A stretch of 64,000 bases of DNA, taken from Rhizomys pruinosus (Eukaryota > Chordata > Mammalia > Rodentia > Spalacidae). Location: positions 841,528 through 905,527 of the forward strand of contig VZQC01005555.1 of assembly GCA_009823505.1 (NCBI GenBank), given 5' to 3'. A program made the translations under genes and the position numbers. Under the pieces are notes generated by a model that worked only from the letters and a program-made list of their open reading frames with translations, searched no databases and was not told the origin of the DNA. Positions 61,701 through 62,385 of this stretch are shown one piece after another. Position 1 is the stretch's first letter; each line of letters opens with the position of its first letter.

Positions 61701-62385
61701 TGATGGTCACAATTATTTTTTAAACAAGAATCATATAACTCACAGTAGCTAATCATGGACTCCCAAATAAGATGCTCTACTTAAAAAAGTATCCCCTGGG
61801 GCTGAAGAGATGGCTCAGCGGTCAAGAGCACTGACTGCTCTTGCAGAGGACACTGGTTTCTAGCACCCACATGGCAGCTAAGATTCCTAGCACCCACATG
61901 GCAGATAAGAACCATCTTTGATTCCAGTTCCAGGGGAATCTGACACCCTCTTCTGACCTCCGCAGCACTGCACAACATGGGTGCACCAACCTACATGCAG
62001 ACAGTACACTCATACACATAAAAAATAAAAAATAAAAATTTAAAAAGTTAAAAAAAAAATCCCCCAAATCAGTTATCTTATTACGTTAGAAGCAGTTCTG
62101 ATTCAGCCCTCACTGCATGTTTTGGAAGACAGACAACAGCATCACACATTGCTCCCAGGGGAAGAAATACCTGAACTCTGCTGCTGAAGGCACAGCCATG
62201 TTGGTCCACAGCAATGAGCTCATGTCCTGGAGCTGCTGGGCTCTCTCAGCCCACTCTCCCAGGGTGACATGTGAAGAAGACAAGACGGGGAGGCCATTTA
62301 CATCCCAGGAGCTTGCTCTGCTGCTGCTGGTCAATACCCCAAAGCAGCACTTGGAGAACACAGCCCTAGAGAGGCTGCCAGGACC
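5059..62385 (-). CDS. Mdn1: Mdn1 (midasin) 3' half, 44 coding exons
   Basis: Midasin is a very large AAA+ ATPase (human protein about 5,600 residues). In the nucleolus and nucleoplasm it pulls assembly factors (WDR12 of the PeBoW complex, then NLE1) off pre-60S particles. Its MIDAS domain grips their UBL domains. The minus strand carries 44 exons with AG/GT borders and chaining phases, totalling 7,665 coding bases (2,554 residues plus stop). In order they encode helical linker, Asp/Glu-rich tether and MIDAS domain. Identification rests on protein recognition: the acidic blocks, the DDSSSM metal motif in W39, VSDG in W43 and the C-terminal ITASDH-like end. The AAA ring and start codon lie outside the window. 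Two borders are imperfect (W35 donor, W5 acceptor), and exons W18 and W19 are present twice. If the human count of about 102 exons holds, W1 is near exon 59; that is inference. Confidence 0.97.
5392..5424. repeat. (CAAA)n microsatellite
   Basis: About six AAAC repeats in the last intron. Confidence 0.9.
6016..6152 (-). mobile_element. B1 SINE
   Basis: Antisense B1 preceded by its T tail (5993-6006) and ending GTGCCACCATGCCTGGCC. It stops about 50 bp from exon W43's donor. Confidence 0.85.
6206..6348 (-). CDS. Mdn1: Mdn1 exon W43
   Basis: 143 bp. CTACAG acceptor, donor CGG|GTGAGT. After the split Glu it reads [15 protein letters not shown] and ends [15 protein letters not shown] carries the distal Asp of the MIDAS metal site; the GKERVLAAV helix follows. 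Confidence 0.97.
6590..6735 (+). mobile_element. B2 SINE, degraded
   Basis: CTGCTAAGATGGTTCAGTG head remnant and CTCTGACCTCCACAAACATGC. Confidence 0.6.
6815..7072 (+). mobile_element. B2 SINE with long A tail
   Basis: GGTCTGGAGAGATAGCCTAGCGG head, duplicated CCAATTCCAGGAAGAACTCCAG segment, and a pure A tail of about 40 nt (7033-7072) indicating a fairly young insertion. Confidence 0.9.
7120..7162. repeat. (TTTA)n microsatellite
   Basis: Two TTTA blocks separated by one TTTTA register shift, then a G8 run. Confidence 0.9.
7362..7570 (+). mobile_element. B4 SINE
   Basis: GGCTGGGGAGATGCTTCAGT head with AACTGCTTGCC, then AGCCAAGTATGGCAGTATATG and GTGAGAGACCCTGCC. This is the ordinary B4 layout (ID-like head plus old B1). 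It is a useful contrast to the B2-headed composites. Confidence 0.75.
7577..7738 (+). mobile_element. B1 SINE, diverged
   Basis: Old B1 with GTGGTATAACTTTAACCCAGG and CTAGGGCTACAGGGACACG. Confidence 0.7.
8512..8575 (-). CDS. Mdn1: Mdn1 exon W42
   Basis: 64 bp. TTTAG acceptor, phase 0, [21 protein letters not shown], then a split Glu completed in W43; donor CAG|GTGAGC. MIDAS-domain helix. Confidence 0.95.
9357..9471 (-). CDS. Mdn1: Mdn1 exon W41
   Basis: 115 bp. CCAAG acceptor, split Ser, [15 protein letters not shown] through [11 protein letters not shown]; donor CAG|GTACAC. Core of the MIDAS fold, with the conserved SFGE turn. Confidence 0.96.
9579..9652 (-). CDS. Mdn1: Mdn1 exon W40
   Basis: 74 bp. 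CATAG acceptor, phase 0, [17 protein letters not shown] to GQIAVC plus two bases of the split Ser; donor CAG|GTAATG. Confidence 0.96.
9880..9922. repeat. (TA)n microsatellite
   Basis: TATATATTTATATATT leading into a pure AT run. Confidence 0.9.
10215..10237. repeat. (GT)n microsatellite
   Basis: Short GT run. A second run with G8 lies at 10500-10524. Confidence 0.9.
10863..11037 (-). CDS. Mdn1: Mdn1 exon W39 (MIDAS metal site)
   Basis: 175 bp. [16 protein letters not shown], then [20 protein letters not shown] to HTKQ; donor CAG|GTAAGG. DDSSS is the DxSxS motif that coordinates the metal ion through which midasin binds the UBL domains of WDR12 and NLE1. The acceptor is AATAG|AGGAG, fixed by the Lys codon split with W38. 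Confidence 0.98.
11480..11595 (-). CDS. Mdn1: Mdn1 exon W38
   Basis: 116 bp. CCTAG acceptor, phase 0, [16 protein letters not shown] to EPTQAAKL plus split Lys; donor GAA|GTAAGT. Helical lead-in to the MIDAS domain. Confidence 0.96.
12387..12476 (-). CDS. Mdn1: Mdn1 exon W37
   Basis: 90 bp, symmetric phase 0. [16 protein letters not shown] to LECGSSEE; donor GAA|GTAAGT. Amphipathic helix after the acidic tether. Confidence 0.95.
12665..12833 (-). mobile_element. B4 SINE
   Basis: Antisense B4: GGGGCCAGAGGACAAC, CCAACTCAGGTCCTCACTGAG, CCCAGTCCC end. Confidence 0.6.
12932..13165 (+). mobile_element. B4 SINE
   Basis: GGGGCTAGAGAGAGAGCTCA head, CAGGCATAGTGGTGCACACTTG body and GGATCCTTGGGGCCCACT. 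A C10 run follows at about 13146. Confidence 0.7.
13472..13629 (-). CDS. Mdn1: Mdn1 exon W36
   Basis: 158 bp. AACAG acceptor, two bases of a split codon, [16 protein letters not shown] through LLVDTVFQ; donor CAA|GTACTG (weak, but keeps phase 0 into W37). Last exon of the acidic tether, rich in Glu, Asp and Thr. Confidence 0.88.
14041..14190 (-). mobile_element. B1 SINE
   Basis: T tail, GAGACAGGGTCTCCCTGCAG, GTGACACCACGCCCAGC. Confidence 0.85.
14285..14644. repeat. 36-bp minisatellite, 10 units
   Basis: Ten 36-bp units, each CTTCACGTCCTCACTGAGCC then ATCTCACAGTCCGCAG with few substitutions, plus a partial eleventh. The core (TCACTGAGCCATCTCAC) is the antisense 5' head of a B2/B4 SINE, whose remaining half is visible just upstream (GGGATCAAACTCAAGTCGCC, 14255-14275). 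Because 36 is a multiple of 3, both strands stay open (LTEPSHSP repeats on +). This is not a real protein. Confidence 0.95.
14758..14915 (-). mobile_element. B1 SINE with (TTTA)n tail
   Basis: TTTA run 14758-14799, then GAGACAGGGTCTCCCTATAGC and a B1 body lacking its 5' end. Confidence 0.85.
14955..15085 (+). mobile_element. B1/B4-derived fragment, old
   Basis: TAGGTGGAGCATGCCTGCAATCC and CAGGCCAGCTTGTAGGATTACAC. Confidence 0.55.
15108..15301 (+). mobile_element. Composite SINE (B2 head + B1), internally deleted
   Basis: B2 head with CACCCACATGGCGGCTAAG, junction CATCTTTAAGCCG (about 15200). The B1 part has lost its middle and resumes at GGACAGCTGGGGCTACAGG. Long A tail. Confidence 0.75.
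15316..15356. repeat. (CA)n microsatellite
   Basis: About 20 pure CA repeats. Confidence 0.95.
15756..15905 (-). CDS. Mdn1: Mdn1 exon W35 (donor site not canonical)
   Basis: Strong polypyrimidine/GGCAG acceptor at 15906. After the split Asp it reads [16 protein letters not shown], then [17 protein letters not shown] and LKPEEVKS. The low end is uncertain. The phase that W36 needs puts the border after AAGTCAC, but the next bases are ACGAGT, not GTGAGT, and the open frame hits TAG two codons on. No good GT donor in the right phase exists nearby. Acidic tether exon. Confidence 0.75.
16143..16302 (+). mobile_element. B1 SINE
   Basis: TTTGGCGCACGCCTTTAATCC (5' end truncated) to CTGTCTTGAAAAGAC plus an A22 tail. 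Confidence 0.9.
16462..16618 (-). mobile_element. B1 SINE
   Basis: T tail, AAGACAGGGTCTTCCTGTAG, GTGTGCCACCACACCAGGC. Confidence 0.85.
16785..16960 (-). mobile_element. B4-type SINE, old
   Basis: GCTGGGATTATAGGCACGTGCC then a tRNA-like head remnant GGGGACCAAATCCAGGGC. Confidence 0.55.
17190..17391 (-). CDS. Mdn1: Mdn1 exon W34
   Basis: 202 bp. CACAG acceptor, phase 0, [28 protein letters not shown], to YDAQTY; donor ATG|GTACGG. It contains basic clusters (FKRKPG, HKRLK) in an otherwise acidic tether, which could act in nuclear import; that role is inference. Confidence 0.96.
17698..18184. repeat. GT-rich tract, about 490 bp
   Basis: Imperfect GT run (CA on the transcript strand) with TATG and TTG interruptions, between W33 and W34. 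It is open in several frames; those frames are not genes. Confidence 0.95.
18460..18561 (-). CDS. Mdn1: Mdn1 exon W33
   Basis: 102 bp, symmetric phase 0. CCTAG acceptor, [16 protein letters not shown] to QHTRRNTQ; donor CAG|GTTTCT. Less acidic, Gln/His-rich segment of the tether. Confidence 0.94.
18785..18966 (-). mobile_element. B1 SINE with T/C tail
   Basis: CTTT-rich tail, GAGACAGGGTCTCCCTGTAG, CGCCACCACGCCCGGC. The flanking GGAGCAAGTCTTTTTCT at 18780 and 18966 is a clear target-site duplication. Confidence 0.92.
19257..19421 (-). CDS. Mdn1: Mdn1 exon W32
   Basis: 165 bp, symmetric phase 0. CTGCAG acceptor, [28 protein letters not shown] to EKDPGKE; donor GAG|GTGAAG. Acidic tether. Confidence 0.95.
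19618..19934 (-). CDS. Mdn1: Mdn1 exon W31
   Basis: 317 bp. TTTAG acceptor, split Glu, [30 protein letters not shown] to QGLQPQ; donor CAG|GTAGTG. The largest acidic-tether exon, with runs of Glu, Asp, Ser and Pro expected to be disordered. Confidence 0.95.
19972..20160 (+). mobile_element. B1 SINE
   Basis: GCTGGGCGTGGTGGCGCACAG to CTGTCTTGAAAAGACC and an A/C tail. ACTTAGGATTTC flanks it on both sides. Confidence 0.92.
20418..20466. repeat. (CA)n/(CACG) microsatellite
   Basis: CA run with CACACG variants. Confidence 0.95.
20745..20975 (-). mobile_element. B4 SINE
   Basis: GTGGAGGCCAGAGGACAACC, TCCTGTCTCTGGGATTACAAG, CACTTTACCAACTATCTCC. Confidence 0.75.
21218..21372 (+). mobile_element. 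B1 SINE
   Basis: GCCGGGCGTGGTGGTGCATGC, complete body. It interrupts an older antisense B1 piece (21130-21190). Confidence 0.92.
21440..21600 (-). mobile_element. B1 SINE, degraded, long T tail
   Basis: T tail of 24 nt, GTATCCCTGCAGCTCCAGCT, then rearranged B1 body. Confidence 0.65.
22178..22322 (-). CDS. Mdn1: Mdn1 exon W30
   Basis: 145 bp. CCAAAG acceptor, phase 0, [32 protein letters not shown] to DTDNEGE; donor AAG|GTACGT. Acidic tether; the YDENE/DPYHGNQ block is strongly conserved among mammals. Confidence 0.96.
22750..22875 (-). mobile_element. B1 SINE, old
   Basis: CAGACAGGGTTCCCAACTTTG and CATGCCACCATGTCCGGC. Confidence 0.6.
22892..23196 (-). mobile_element. B2 SINE with sequence gap in its tail
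   Basis: B2 antisense from TTTATTCTTGTACGCGTG to CCATCTCTCCAGCCCC. Target-site duplication AAATGCACATTCTT at 22878-22891 and 23197-23210. The T tail runs straight into the N block. Confidence 0.93.
22911..22973. other. Assembly gap (63 N)
   Basis: 63 N with poly(T) on both sides, inside the A tail of a B2. Most likely only homopolymer sequence is missing. Confidence 0.95.
23305..23440 (-). mobile_element. B1 SINE, diverged
   Basis: GGCCTTGAATTCCTAGAGGTCC and CCTCTGCCTCCCAAGTGCC. Confidence 0.7.
23488..23631 (-). CDS. Mdn1: Mdn1 exon W29
   Basis: 144 bp, symmetric phase 0. TTTAG acceptor, [29 protein letters not shown] to INEQIDE; donor GAG|GTAATG. Acidic tether with a Lys/His-rich island. 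Confidence 0.96.
24116..24285 (-). CDS. Mdn1: Mdn1 exon W28
   Basis: 170 bp. TTGCAG acceptor, split Glu, [31 protein letters not shown] to EETGPGMDE; donor GAG|GTAATG. The most acidic exon; DERLWGDD is a midasin hallmark. Confidence 0.97.
24470..24702 (-). mobile_element. B2 SINE
   Basis: TATGTGTATGAATGTACCGTC to CCATCTCTCCAGCCCC. GAAGAACTTTT flanks both ends. Confidence 0.92.
25145..25290 (+). mobile_element. B1 SINE
   Basis: CTGCTGGGCGTGGAGGCTCATG to GAGACCCTGTCTC. Confidence 0.9.
25300..25548 (+). mobile_element. B2 SINE
   Basis: GGGCTGGAGAGATGGCCTAGCGG to TTCATACACATACATAAATAA. It forms an inverted pair with the B2 at 25595. Confidence 0.92.
25595..25798 (-). mobile_element. B2 SINE, diverged
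   Basis: GTGTATATGAGTGTATTGTG to GAGCCATCTTTTCAGAACC. Confidence 0.8.
25868..26063 (+). mobile_element. B1 SINE with (AAAT)n tail
   Basis: AGCTGGCTGTGGTGGCACAC to ACCTTATCTCAAAAAGACC. AAAT run 26020-26063. Confidence 0.9.
26140..26392 (-). mobile_element. B4 SINE, old
   Basis: GAATGCACCGAGGTCAGAGG, TTGAGACAGGGTTTCTTAC, GACTCATTTCCTCAGCTCC. Confidence 0.6.
26731..26872 (-). CDS. Mdn1: Mdn1 exon W27
   Basis: 142 bp. ATAAAG acceptor, phase 0, [34 protein letters not shown]; donor AAG|GTCTGA (Glu split with W28). The [16 protein letters not shown] stretch is a conserved landmark of the acidic tether. Confidence 0.97.
27055..27235 (-). mobile_element. B2 SINE, degraded
   Basis: CAATGCCCATAGAGGCCAGAAG and CTGGAACTGGAGTTACAGAATG. 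Confidence 0.7.
27360..27497 (-). CDS. Mdn1: Mdn1 exon W26
   Basis: 138 bp, symmetric phase 0. CCCAAG acceptor, [31 protein letters not shown] to IENEEQ; donor CAG|GTATGC. First exon of the acidic tether. Confidence 0.97.
27813..27970 (+). mobile_element. B1 SINE
   Basis: AAGGTATGGTGGCGCACGCC to GAGACCCTGTCTCAAAAAGAC with a TAAA tail. Confidence 0.9.
28426..28566. repeat. (GGGAGA)n/(GA)n purine tract
   Basis: 140 bp of almost pure A/G: GGGAGA units, then an uninterrupted GA run of about 48 bp. On the transcript strand it is polypyrimidine. Confidence 0.97.
28730..30046. repeat. 34-bp minisatellite, about 37 units
   Basis: Units of 34 bp (TATGAAATGCTGGAGCACTG then TTCCACTGTGTCCC). Some 42-bp variants carry an extra ATGTCCCT, and CCC/CCG alternates. 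Units are near-identical in the middle and decay toward 30040. The array ends 3-10 nt from the W25 splice donor. Neither strand has stops, so long repeat frames appear; they are not genes. Confidence 0.97.
30055..30216 (-). CDS. Mdn1: Mdn1 exon W25
   Basis: 162 bp, symmetric phase 0. TTCCAG acceptor, [32 protein letters not shown] to VFTELAQK; donor AAG|GTGAGG. Last ordered helices of the linker before the acidic tether. The intron just past the donor is the minisatellite. Confidence 0.97.
30465..30620 (-). mobile_element. B1 SINE
   Basis: TTTTGAGACAGGGTCTCCCTG to GCGCCACCACGCCCGGC. AGTTGCATGCACTTTT is the flanking duplication. Confidence 0.94.
30735..30850 (-). mobile_element. B1 SINE, old
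   Basis: GGGTCTTACTCTGTAGTCCAAG and GCCTCCCAAGTGCTAGG. Confidence 0.6.
30870..31040 (+). mobile_element. B2 SINE, degraded
   Basis: TTTCCAGCACTCACATGGCAG and TTTTCTGGCCTCTGTGAATACC. Confidence 0.65.
31063..31238 (-). CDS. Mdn1: Mdn1 exon W24
   Basis: 176 bp. CTTAG acceptor, split Glu, [31 protein letters not shown] to STTKHM; donor ATG|GTAAGC. Linker helices. Confidence 0.96.
31387..31542 (-). CDS. Mdn1: Mdn1 exon W23
   Basis: 156 bp. ACTAG acceptor, split Gly, [30 protein letters not shown] to RRPEEDD; donor ATG|GTGTGT, chosen because it gives the phase W24 needs. The frame stays open past this donor to about 31304. Confidence 0.9.
31575..31745 (+). mobile_element. B1 SINE
   Basis: CCAGGCATGGTGGCAGACACC to GAGACCCTGTCTC. 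AACATCAATG/CATCAATTAC flanks are similar. Confidence 0.88.
32052..32250 (+). mobile_element. B2 SINE (host of the next insertion)
   Basis: GGGCTGGAGAGATGGCTCGG to ATACACATACACATAAAAT. AAACAAATGAGCCTG occurs at about 32038 and 32515, outside both B2 copies. Confidence 0.92.
32262..32498 (-). mobile_element. B2 SINE inserted in the tail of the preceding B2
   Basis: Antisense B2 ending CCATCTCTTCAGCCCC. ATATTTTTTTAA at about 32250 and 32499 is its own duplication. It makes a head-to-tail inverted B2 pair. Confidence 0.92.
32628..32854 (-). CDS. Mdn1: Mdn1 exon W22
   Basis: 227 bp. TTGCAG acceptor, Trp split with W21, [29 protein letters not shown] to SSNRE; donor AAG|GTGAGG. Linker helical repeat. 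Confidence 0.96.
33118..33603 (-). CDS. Mdn1: Mdn1 exon W21
   Basis: 486 bp, one of the longest exons. CACAG acceptor, [29 protein letters not shown], a loop rich in Pro/Ser ([13 protein letters not shown]), [16 protein letters not shown] to ETLFHS; donor TTG|GTGAGT. Linker. Confidence 0.97.
34244..34359 (-). CDS. Mdn1: Mdn1 exon W20
   Basis: 116 bp. GACAG acceptor, phase 0, [16 protein letters not shown] to TEQWIIL; donor CAG|GTATGT. Linker. Confidence 0.96.
34398..34690 (+). mobile_element. URR1-like non-autonomous DNA element
   Basis: TGTCAACTTGACACAAGGCTGG start, GGCATTTTCTTGATTGTTGAG, GAGCCAAATAAACCCTTTCC, TTTTGTCATAGCAGTTGAAA end. Same family as 53462-53865 and 240-465. Confidence 0.7.
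34738..35013 (-). mobile_element. Two successive B1 insertions at one target
   Basis: B1 (34738-34894) and a truncated B1 (34908-35013) are separated and flanked by three copies of AAGGCTTACTATTTTT (34725, 34895, 35014). The second copy landed in the duplicated target of the first. Confidence 0.9.
35170..35398 (+). mobile_element. B2 SINE
   Basis: GGGCTGGAGAGATGGCCTAGC to CACACATTAAAAAATT. AAGAATGAGGTATCA flanks both ends. Confidence 0.94.
35725..35830 (-). CDS. Mdn1: Mdn1 exon W19 (copy 1)
   Basis: 106 bp. TTCCAG acceptor, [15 protein letters not shown] to AALMTPAK; donor AAG|GTAGAC. An identical copy lies at 38947-39052. Linker. Confidence 0.96.
36415..36440. repeat. (AC)n microsatellite
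   Basis: Pure AC run. The equivalent run in copy 2 (39632-39666) has inserted bases. Confidence 0.95.
36448..36742 (+). mobile_element. Composite SINE (B2 head + B1)
   Basis: GGGCTGGAGAGGTGGCTCAGC head, junction CTTCTTTAAGCCAAGCATGG (about 36545), full B1, tail grown into ACACACA. Confidence 0.82.
37076..37202 (-). CDS. Mdn1: Mdn1 exon W18 (copy 1)
   Basis: 127 bp. CCTAG acceptor, split Gly, [15 protein letters not shown] to SSTQEGDS; donor TAG|GTTTGT. Identical to 40308-40434. Using both copies in one mRNA would shift the frame and stop after 16 codons. Confidence 0.96.
37242..37390 (+). mobile_element. B1 SINE (copy 1)
   Basis: GCCGGGCGTGGTGGCGCATGC. Its 5' flank TCCAAGTAACTCAG has no partner 3' of this copy, but it has one after the copy-2 B1 (40650). 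Confidence 0.92.
37391..37618. other. Sequence between the duplicate copies
   Basis: About 230 bp of unique AT-rich sequence found only here, ending at a single N at 37619 where copy 2 begins. No coding signal. Confidence 0.7.
38947..39052 (-). CDS. Mdn1: Mdn1 exon W19 (copy 2)
   Basis: Identical to 35725-35830, including splice sites. Probably one real exon represented twice. Confidence 0.85.
39672..39970 (+). mobile_element. Composite SINE (duplicate copy)
   Basis: Same element as 36448-36742, with indels (GCGCACCCTTTAATCC lacks two bases). Confidence 0.8.
40308..40434 (-). CDS. Mdn1: Mdn1 exon W18 (copy 2)
   Basis: Identical to 37076-37202. This copy follows W17 directly in transcript order. 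Confidence 0.85.
40482..40649 (+). mobile_element. B1 SINE (copy 2), rearranged
   Basis: GTCGGTGGCGCATGCCTTTAAA, damaged middle, 28-A tail, flanked by TCCAAGTAACTCAG. Confidence 0.88.
41094..41250 (+). mobile_element. B2 SINE, old
   Basis: GGGGTTGGAGATGACTCAGTGG and CAAAGGACCTGAGTTTGGTTC. Confidence 0.7.
41469..41615 (-). CDS. Mdn1: Mdn1 exon W17
   Basis: 147 bp. TTACAG acceptor, Gly split with W16, [27 protein letters not shown] to LFKHLAKA; donor CTG|GTAAGG. Linker; long amphipathic helix likely to form a coiled coil. Confidence 0.97.
42835..42935 (-). mobile_element. Partial B1 inside the L1
   Basis: TTTTGAGACAGGGTTTCCCTG to CAAAGATCTGCCGG. Its 5' half is missing. Confidence 0.85.
43425..43670 (-). 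mobile_element. B2 SINE inside the L1
   Basis: TATGTGTATGAATGTACTGTC to GGCCATCTCTCCAGCCC, complete. Confidence 0.92.
43671..43922 (-). mobile_element. Composite SINE inside the L1, next to a B2
   Basis: Antisense B1 (GAGACAGGGTCTCCCTGTAG to CGCCACCGCACCCGGC), junction CGGCTTAAAGATGGTTCTTAG (about 43818), then the B2 head ending CCATCTCTCTAGCCC. The L1 resumes with TGGAATAT on both sides of the nested pair. Confidence 0.85.
44636..46285. other. Intron between W17 and W16, left part
   Basis: Contains an old antisense B1 (44640-44740), a B1 (+) at 44953-45080 and an old antisense B1 at 45215-45330. 45340-46280 is mostly unique, without coding signal. Confidence 0.65.
46286..46448 (-). CDS. 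Mdn1: Mdn1 exon W16
   Basis: 163 bp. TTGTAG acceptor, phase 0, [28 protein letters not shown] to AEGLDQFS; donor GTG|GTGGGT. Linker. Two other frames are also open here, but only this one chains with W15 and W17. Confidence 0.94.
46717..46866 (+). mobile_element. B1 SINE, young
   Basis: Full B1 with a perfect target duplication AAGTATGACCTCTTCAA at about 46700 and 46866. Confidence 0.96.
46994..47243 (+). mobile_element. Composite SINE (B2 head + B1)
   Basis: GGGGCTGGAGACATGG head (small internal deletion), junction TTGTCTTTAAGCTGGGCGTGG (about 47073), B1 body, (AAAAC)n tail. AAACTGGATTA at 46981 and 47244 brackets the whole composite. Confidence 0.88.
47393..47540 (-). mobile_element. B1 SINE
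   Basis: TTTTTTGAGACAGGGTCTCCC to CACCACCATGCCCAGCC. Confidence 0.9.
47620..47822 (+). mobile_element. B2 SINE, diverged
   Basis: GAATGGCTCAGTGGTTAAGAAC to CTTATACATAAATAGAAATT. Confidence 0.75.
47813..48000 (+). mobile_element. B1-like element with 63-bp tandem duplication
   Basis: TAAACCTGGGCCAGGAGTGG through CACGTGGG(A/T)AGCAAGA occurs twice in tandem (47813-47876 and 47877-47940) before the element continues. Confidence 0.85.
48298..48443 (-). mobile_element. B1 SINE
   Basis: TTTTGAGACAGGGTCTCCCTG to GTGCCACCACGCCCGGC. ACTAGGCAC on both sides. Confidence 0.92.
48650..48850 (-). mobile_element. B2 SINE
   Basis: TATGTGTATGAGTGTACTGTC to CCATCTCTCCAGCCC. Confidence 0.9.
49033..49228 (-). 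CDS. Mdn1: Mdn1 exon W15
   Basis: 196 bp. ATTAG acceptor, Arg split with W14, [30 protein letters not shown] to AQPSVWQ; donor CAG|GTACTA. Linker. Confidence 0.95.
49303..49335. repeat. (CA)n microsatellite
   Basis: Pure CA run, 75 bp upstream of W15 in transcript order. Confidence 0.95.
49687..49760 (-). CDS. Mdn1: Mdn1 exon W14
   Basis: 74 bp. TTTCAG acceptor, phase 0, [14 protein letters not shown] to VEKTH; donor TAG|GTAATA. Very conserved linker segment. Confidence 0.97.
50360..50469 (-). CDS. Mdn1: Mdn1 exon W13
   Basis: 110 bp. TTCCAG acceptor, Asp split with W12, [15 protein letters not shown] to PIEKELK; donor AAA|GTAAGA. Linker. Confidence 0.97.
50735..50972 (+). mobile_element. 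B2 SINE, young
   Basis: GGGGCTGGAGAGATGGCCTAGC to CTCATACGCATAC. AAATCAAACCTTCA at about 50721 and 50977 is a perfect duplication. Confidence 0.96.
51047..51203 (-). mobile_element. B1 SINE
   Basis: AAGACAGGGTCTTCCTGTGG and GATTAAAGGCATGTGCACC. Confidence 0.85.
51345..51483 (+). mobile_element. B1 SINE, diverged
   Basis: ATGTGGCATGCTGGCACACACC to GTGAGACCCTGTCTC. Confidence 0.75.
51539..51770 (+). mobile_element. B2 SINE
   Basis: GGCTGGAGAGGTGGCTCAGC to CAATACACTCATACACATAAAA. An (AAC)n run precedes it. Confidence 0.9.
51803..51949 (-). CDS. Mdn1: Mdn1 exon W12
   Basis: 147 bp. CTAAAG acceptor, Asp split with W11, [29 protein letters not shown] to PQVEGK; donor AAG|GTGGGA. Hydrophobic linker helices. 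Confidence 0.97.
52275..52396 (-). CDS. Mdn1: Mdn1 exon W11
   Basis: 122 bp. CTCAG acceptor, Asn split with W10, [31 protein letters not shown] to AEEQE; donor AGG|GTAAGG. Linker. Confidence 0.97.
52582..53004 (-). mobile_element. Composite SINE with an extra B1 block in its tail
   Basis: A partial antisense B1 (52625-52712) and a TTTA run are followed by a full antisense B1 (52764-52903). That B1 is joined at CTGGCATTAAAGATGGTTC to a B2 head ending CTGCAGCCCC. TAAGGTCATTTT at 52570 and 53005 brackets all of it. Confidence 0.85.
53088..53182 (-). CDS. Mdn1: Mdn1 exon W10
   Basis: 95 bp. CTGTAG acceptor, phase 0, [15 protein letters not shown] to RKLEL; donor GAA|GTAAGT. Linker. Confidence 0.97.
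53462..53865 (+). mobile_element. URR1-like non-autonomous DNA element, long copy
   Basis: GTGTCAACTTGACACACCTGG start, GGCATTTTCTTGATTGTTGAG, GAGCCAAATAAACCCTTTC and CAACTGAAAGCAAACTAGGACA end. About 400 bp with no coding capacity of its own. Confidence 0.7.
54027..54122 (-). CDS. Mdn1: Mdn1 exon W9
   Basis: 96 bp, symmetric phase 0. TTGTAG acceptor, [15 protein letters not shown] to LLAKAQ; donor CAA|GTAAGA. Linker. Confidence 0.97.
54288..54531 (-). mobile_element. Composite SINE (B2 head + B1)
   Basis: Antisense B1 (GAGACAGGGTCTCCCTTTAG to GTCACCACACCCAGC), junction CAGCCTAAGATGGTG (about 54432), then the B2 head ending CCATCTCTCCAGCCCC. AGGAAATCTTTCTT at 54274 and 54532 is a perfect 14-bp target duplication around the whole element. 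Confidence 0.93.
54618..54965 (+). mobile_element. B2 SINE interrupted by an inverted B2
   Basis: Head GGGGGCTGAAGAGATGGCTCAGTGG, then an antisense B2 (54644-54879), then the host resumes GGCTCAGTGGTTTATAGCAC. TGGCTCAGTGG is duplicated at 54633 and 54880. Confidence 0.92.
55381..55616 (-). CDS. Mdn1: Mdn1 exon W8
   Basis: 236 bp. TTGCAG acceptor, Gly split with W7, [29 protein letters not shown] to EHPALQQ; donor CAG|GTAAGG. Linker. Confidence 0.97.
56299..56572 (-). CDS. Mdn1: Mdn1 exon W7
   Basis: 274 bp. TTGTAG acceptor, phase 0, [15 protein letters not shown], an acidic loop, [16 protein letters not shown] to VTHSYPLM; donor ATG|GTATCC. Linker. Confidence 0.96.
56731..56892 (-). CDS. 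Mdn1: Mdn1 exon W6
   Basis: 162 bp, symmetric phase 0. TTTCAG acceptor, [29 protein letters not shown] to [10 protein letters not shown]; donor AAG|GTAGCA. Linker; charged helix with a Glu run. Confidence 0.96.
56893..58010. other. Intron between W6 and W5
   Basis: 56900-57300 is unique. Then B2 (-) at 57310-57543, an old B1 (-) at 57640-57745 and a B1 (-) at 57820-57940. No extra exon is supported. Confidence 0.7.
58011..58079 (-). CDS. Mdn1: Mdn1 exon W5 (acceptor unusual)
   Basis: 69 bp, phase 0 at both ends: [14 protein letters not shown] to LLPPLY; donor TAC|GTGAGA. Phase requires the acceptor TTTAGAG|ATTC, although a first AG two bases earlier looks stronger and would shift the frame. 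A longer open frame in another phase ([10 protein letters not shown]) overlaps but does not chain to W4 or W6. Linker. Confidence 0.72.
58255..58395 (+). mobile_element. B1 SINE, diverged
   Basis: GCTGGGTGTGGTGGCACACAAC to GAGACCCTGTCTCAG. Confidence 0.8.
58845..59550 (-). CDS. Mdn1: Mdn1 exon W4
   Basis: 706 bp (235 codons), the longest exon here. TTCAG acceptor, Arg split with W3, [43 protein letters not shown] to LLLFRHLCQ; donor CAG|GTAAGC. Helical linker segment, no known catalytic motif. Confidence 0.97.
60025..60238 (-). mobile_element. B4/B2-type SINE, old
   Basis: CAGTGGAGGCCAGAGGTGTGAG and TACTAAGCCATCTCTCCAGCC. Confidence 0.65.
60406..60515 (-). CDS. Mdn1: Mdn1 exon W3
   Basis: 110 bp. 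CATTAG acceptor, phase 0, [27 protein letters not shown] to PHI; donor TAG|GTAAGG. Linker. Confidence 0.95.
61148..61535 (-). CDS. Mdn1: Mdn1 exon W2
   Basis: 388 bp. CCACAG acceptor, Arg split with W1, [44 protein letters not shown] to KLKYAQEE; donor GAG|GTACGG. Leucine-rich linker helices. Confidence 0.97.
61800..62050 (+). mobile_element. B2 SINE
   Basis: GGGGCTGAAGAGATGGCTCAGC to CTCATACACATAAAAAATAA. A 24-bp CTAGCACCCACATGGCAG segment is duplicated inside it. Confidence 0.92.
62171..62385 (-). CDS. Mdn1: Mdn1 exon W1 (most 5' exon in the window)
   Basis: 215 bp. TGCTCAG acceptor, phase 0, [29 protein letters not shown] to PSAAEF; donor CAG|GTATTT. Earlier exons lie beyond the window. 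Linker. Confidence 0.94.
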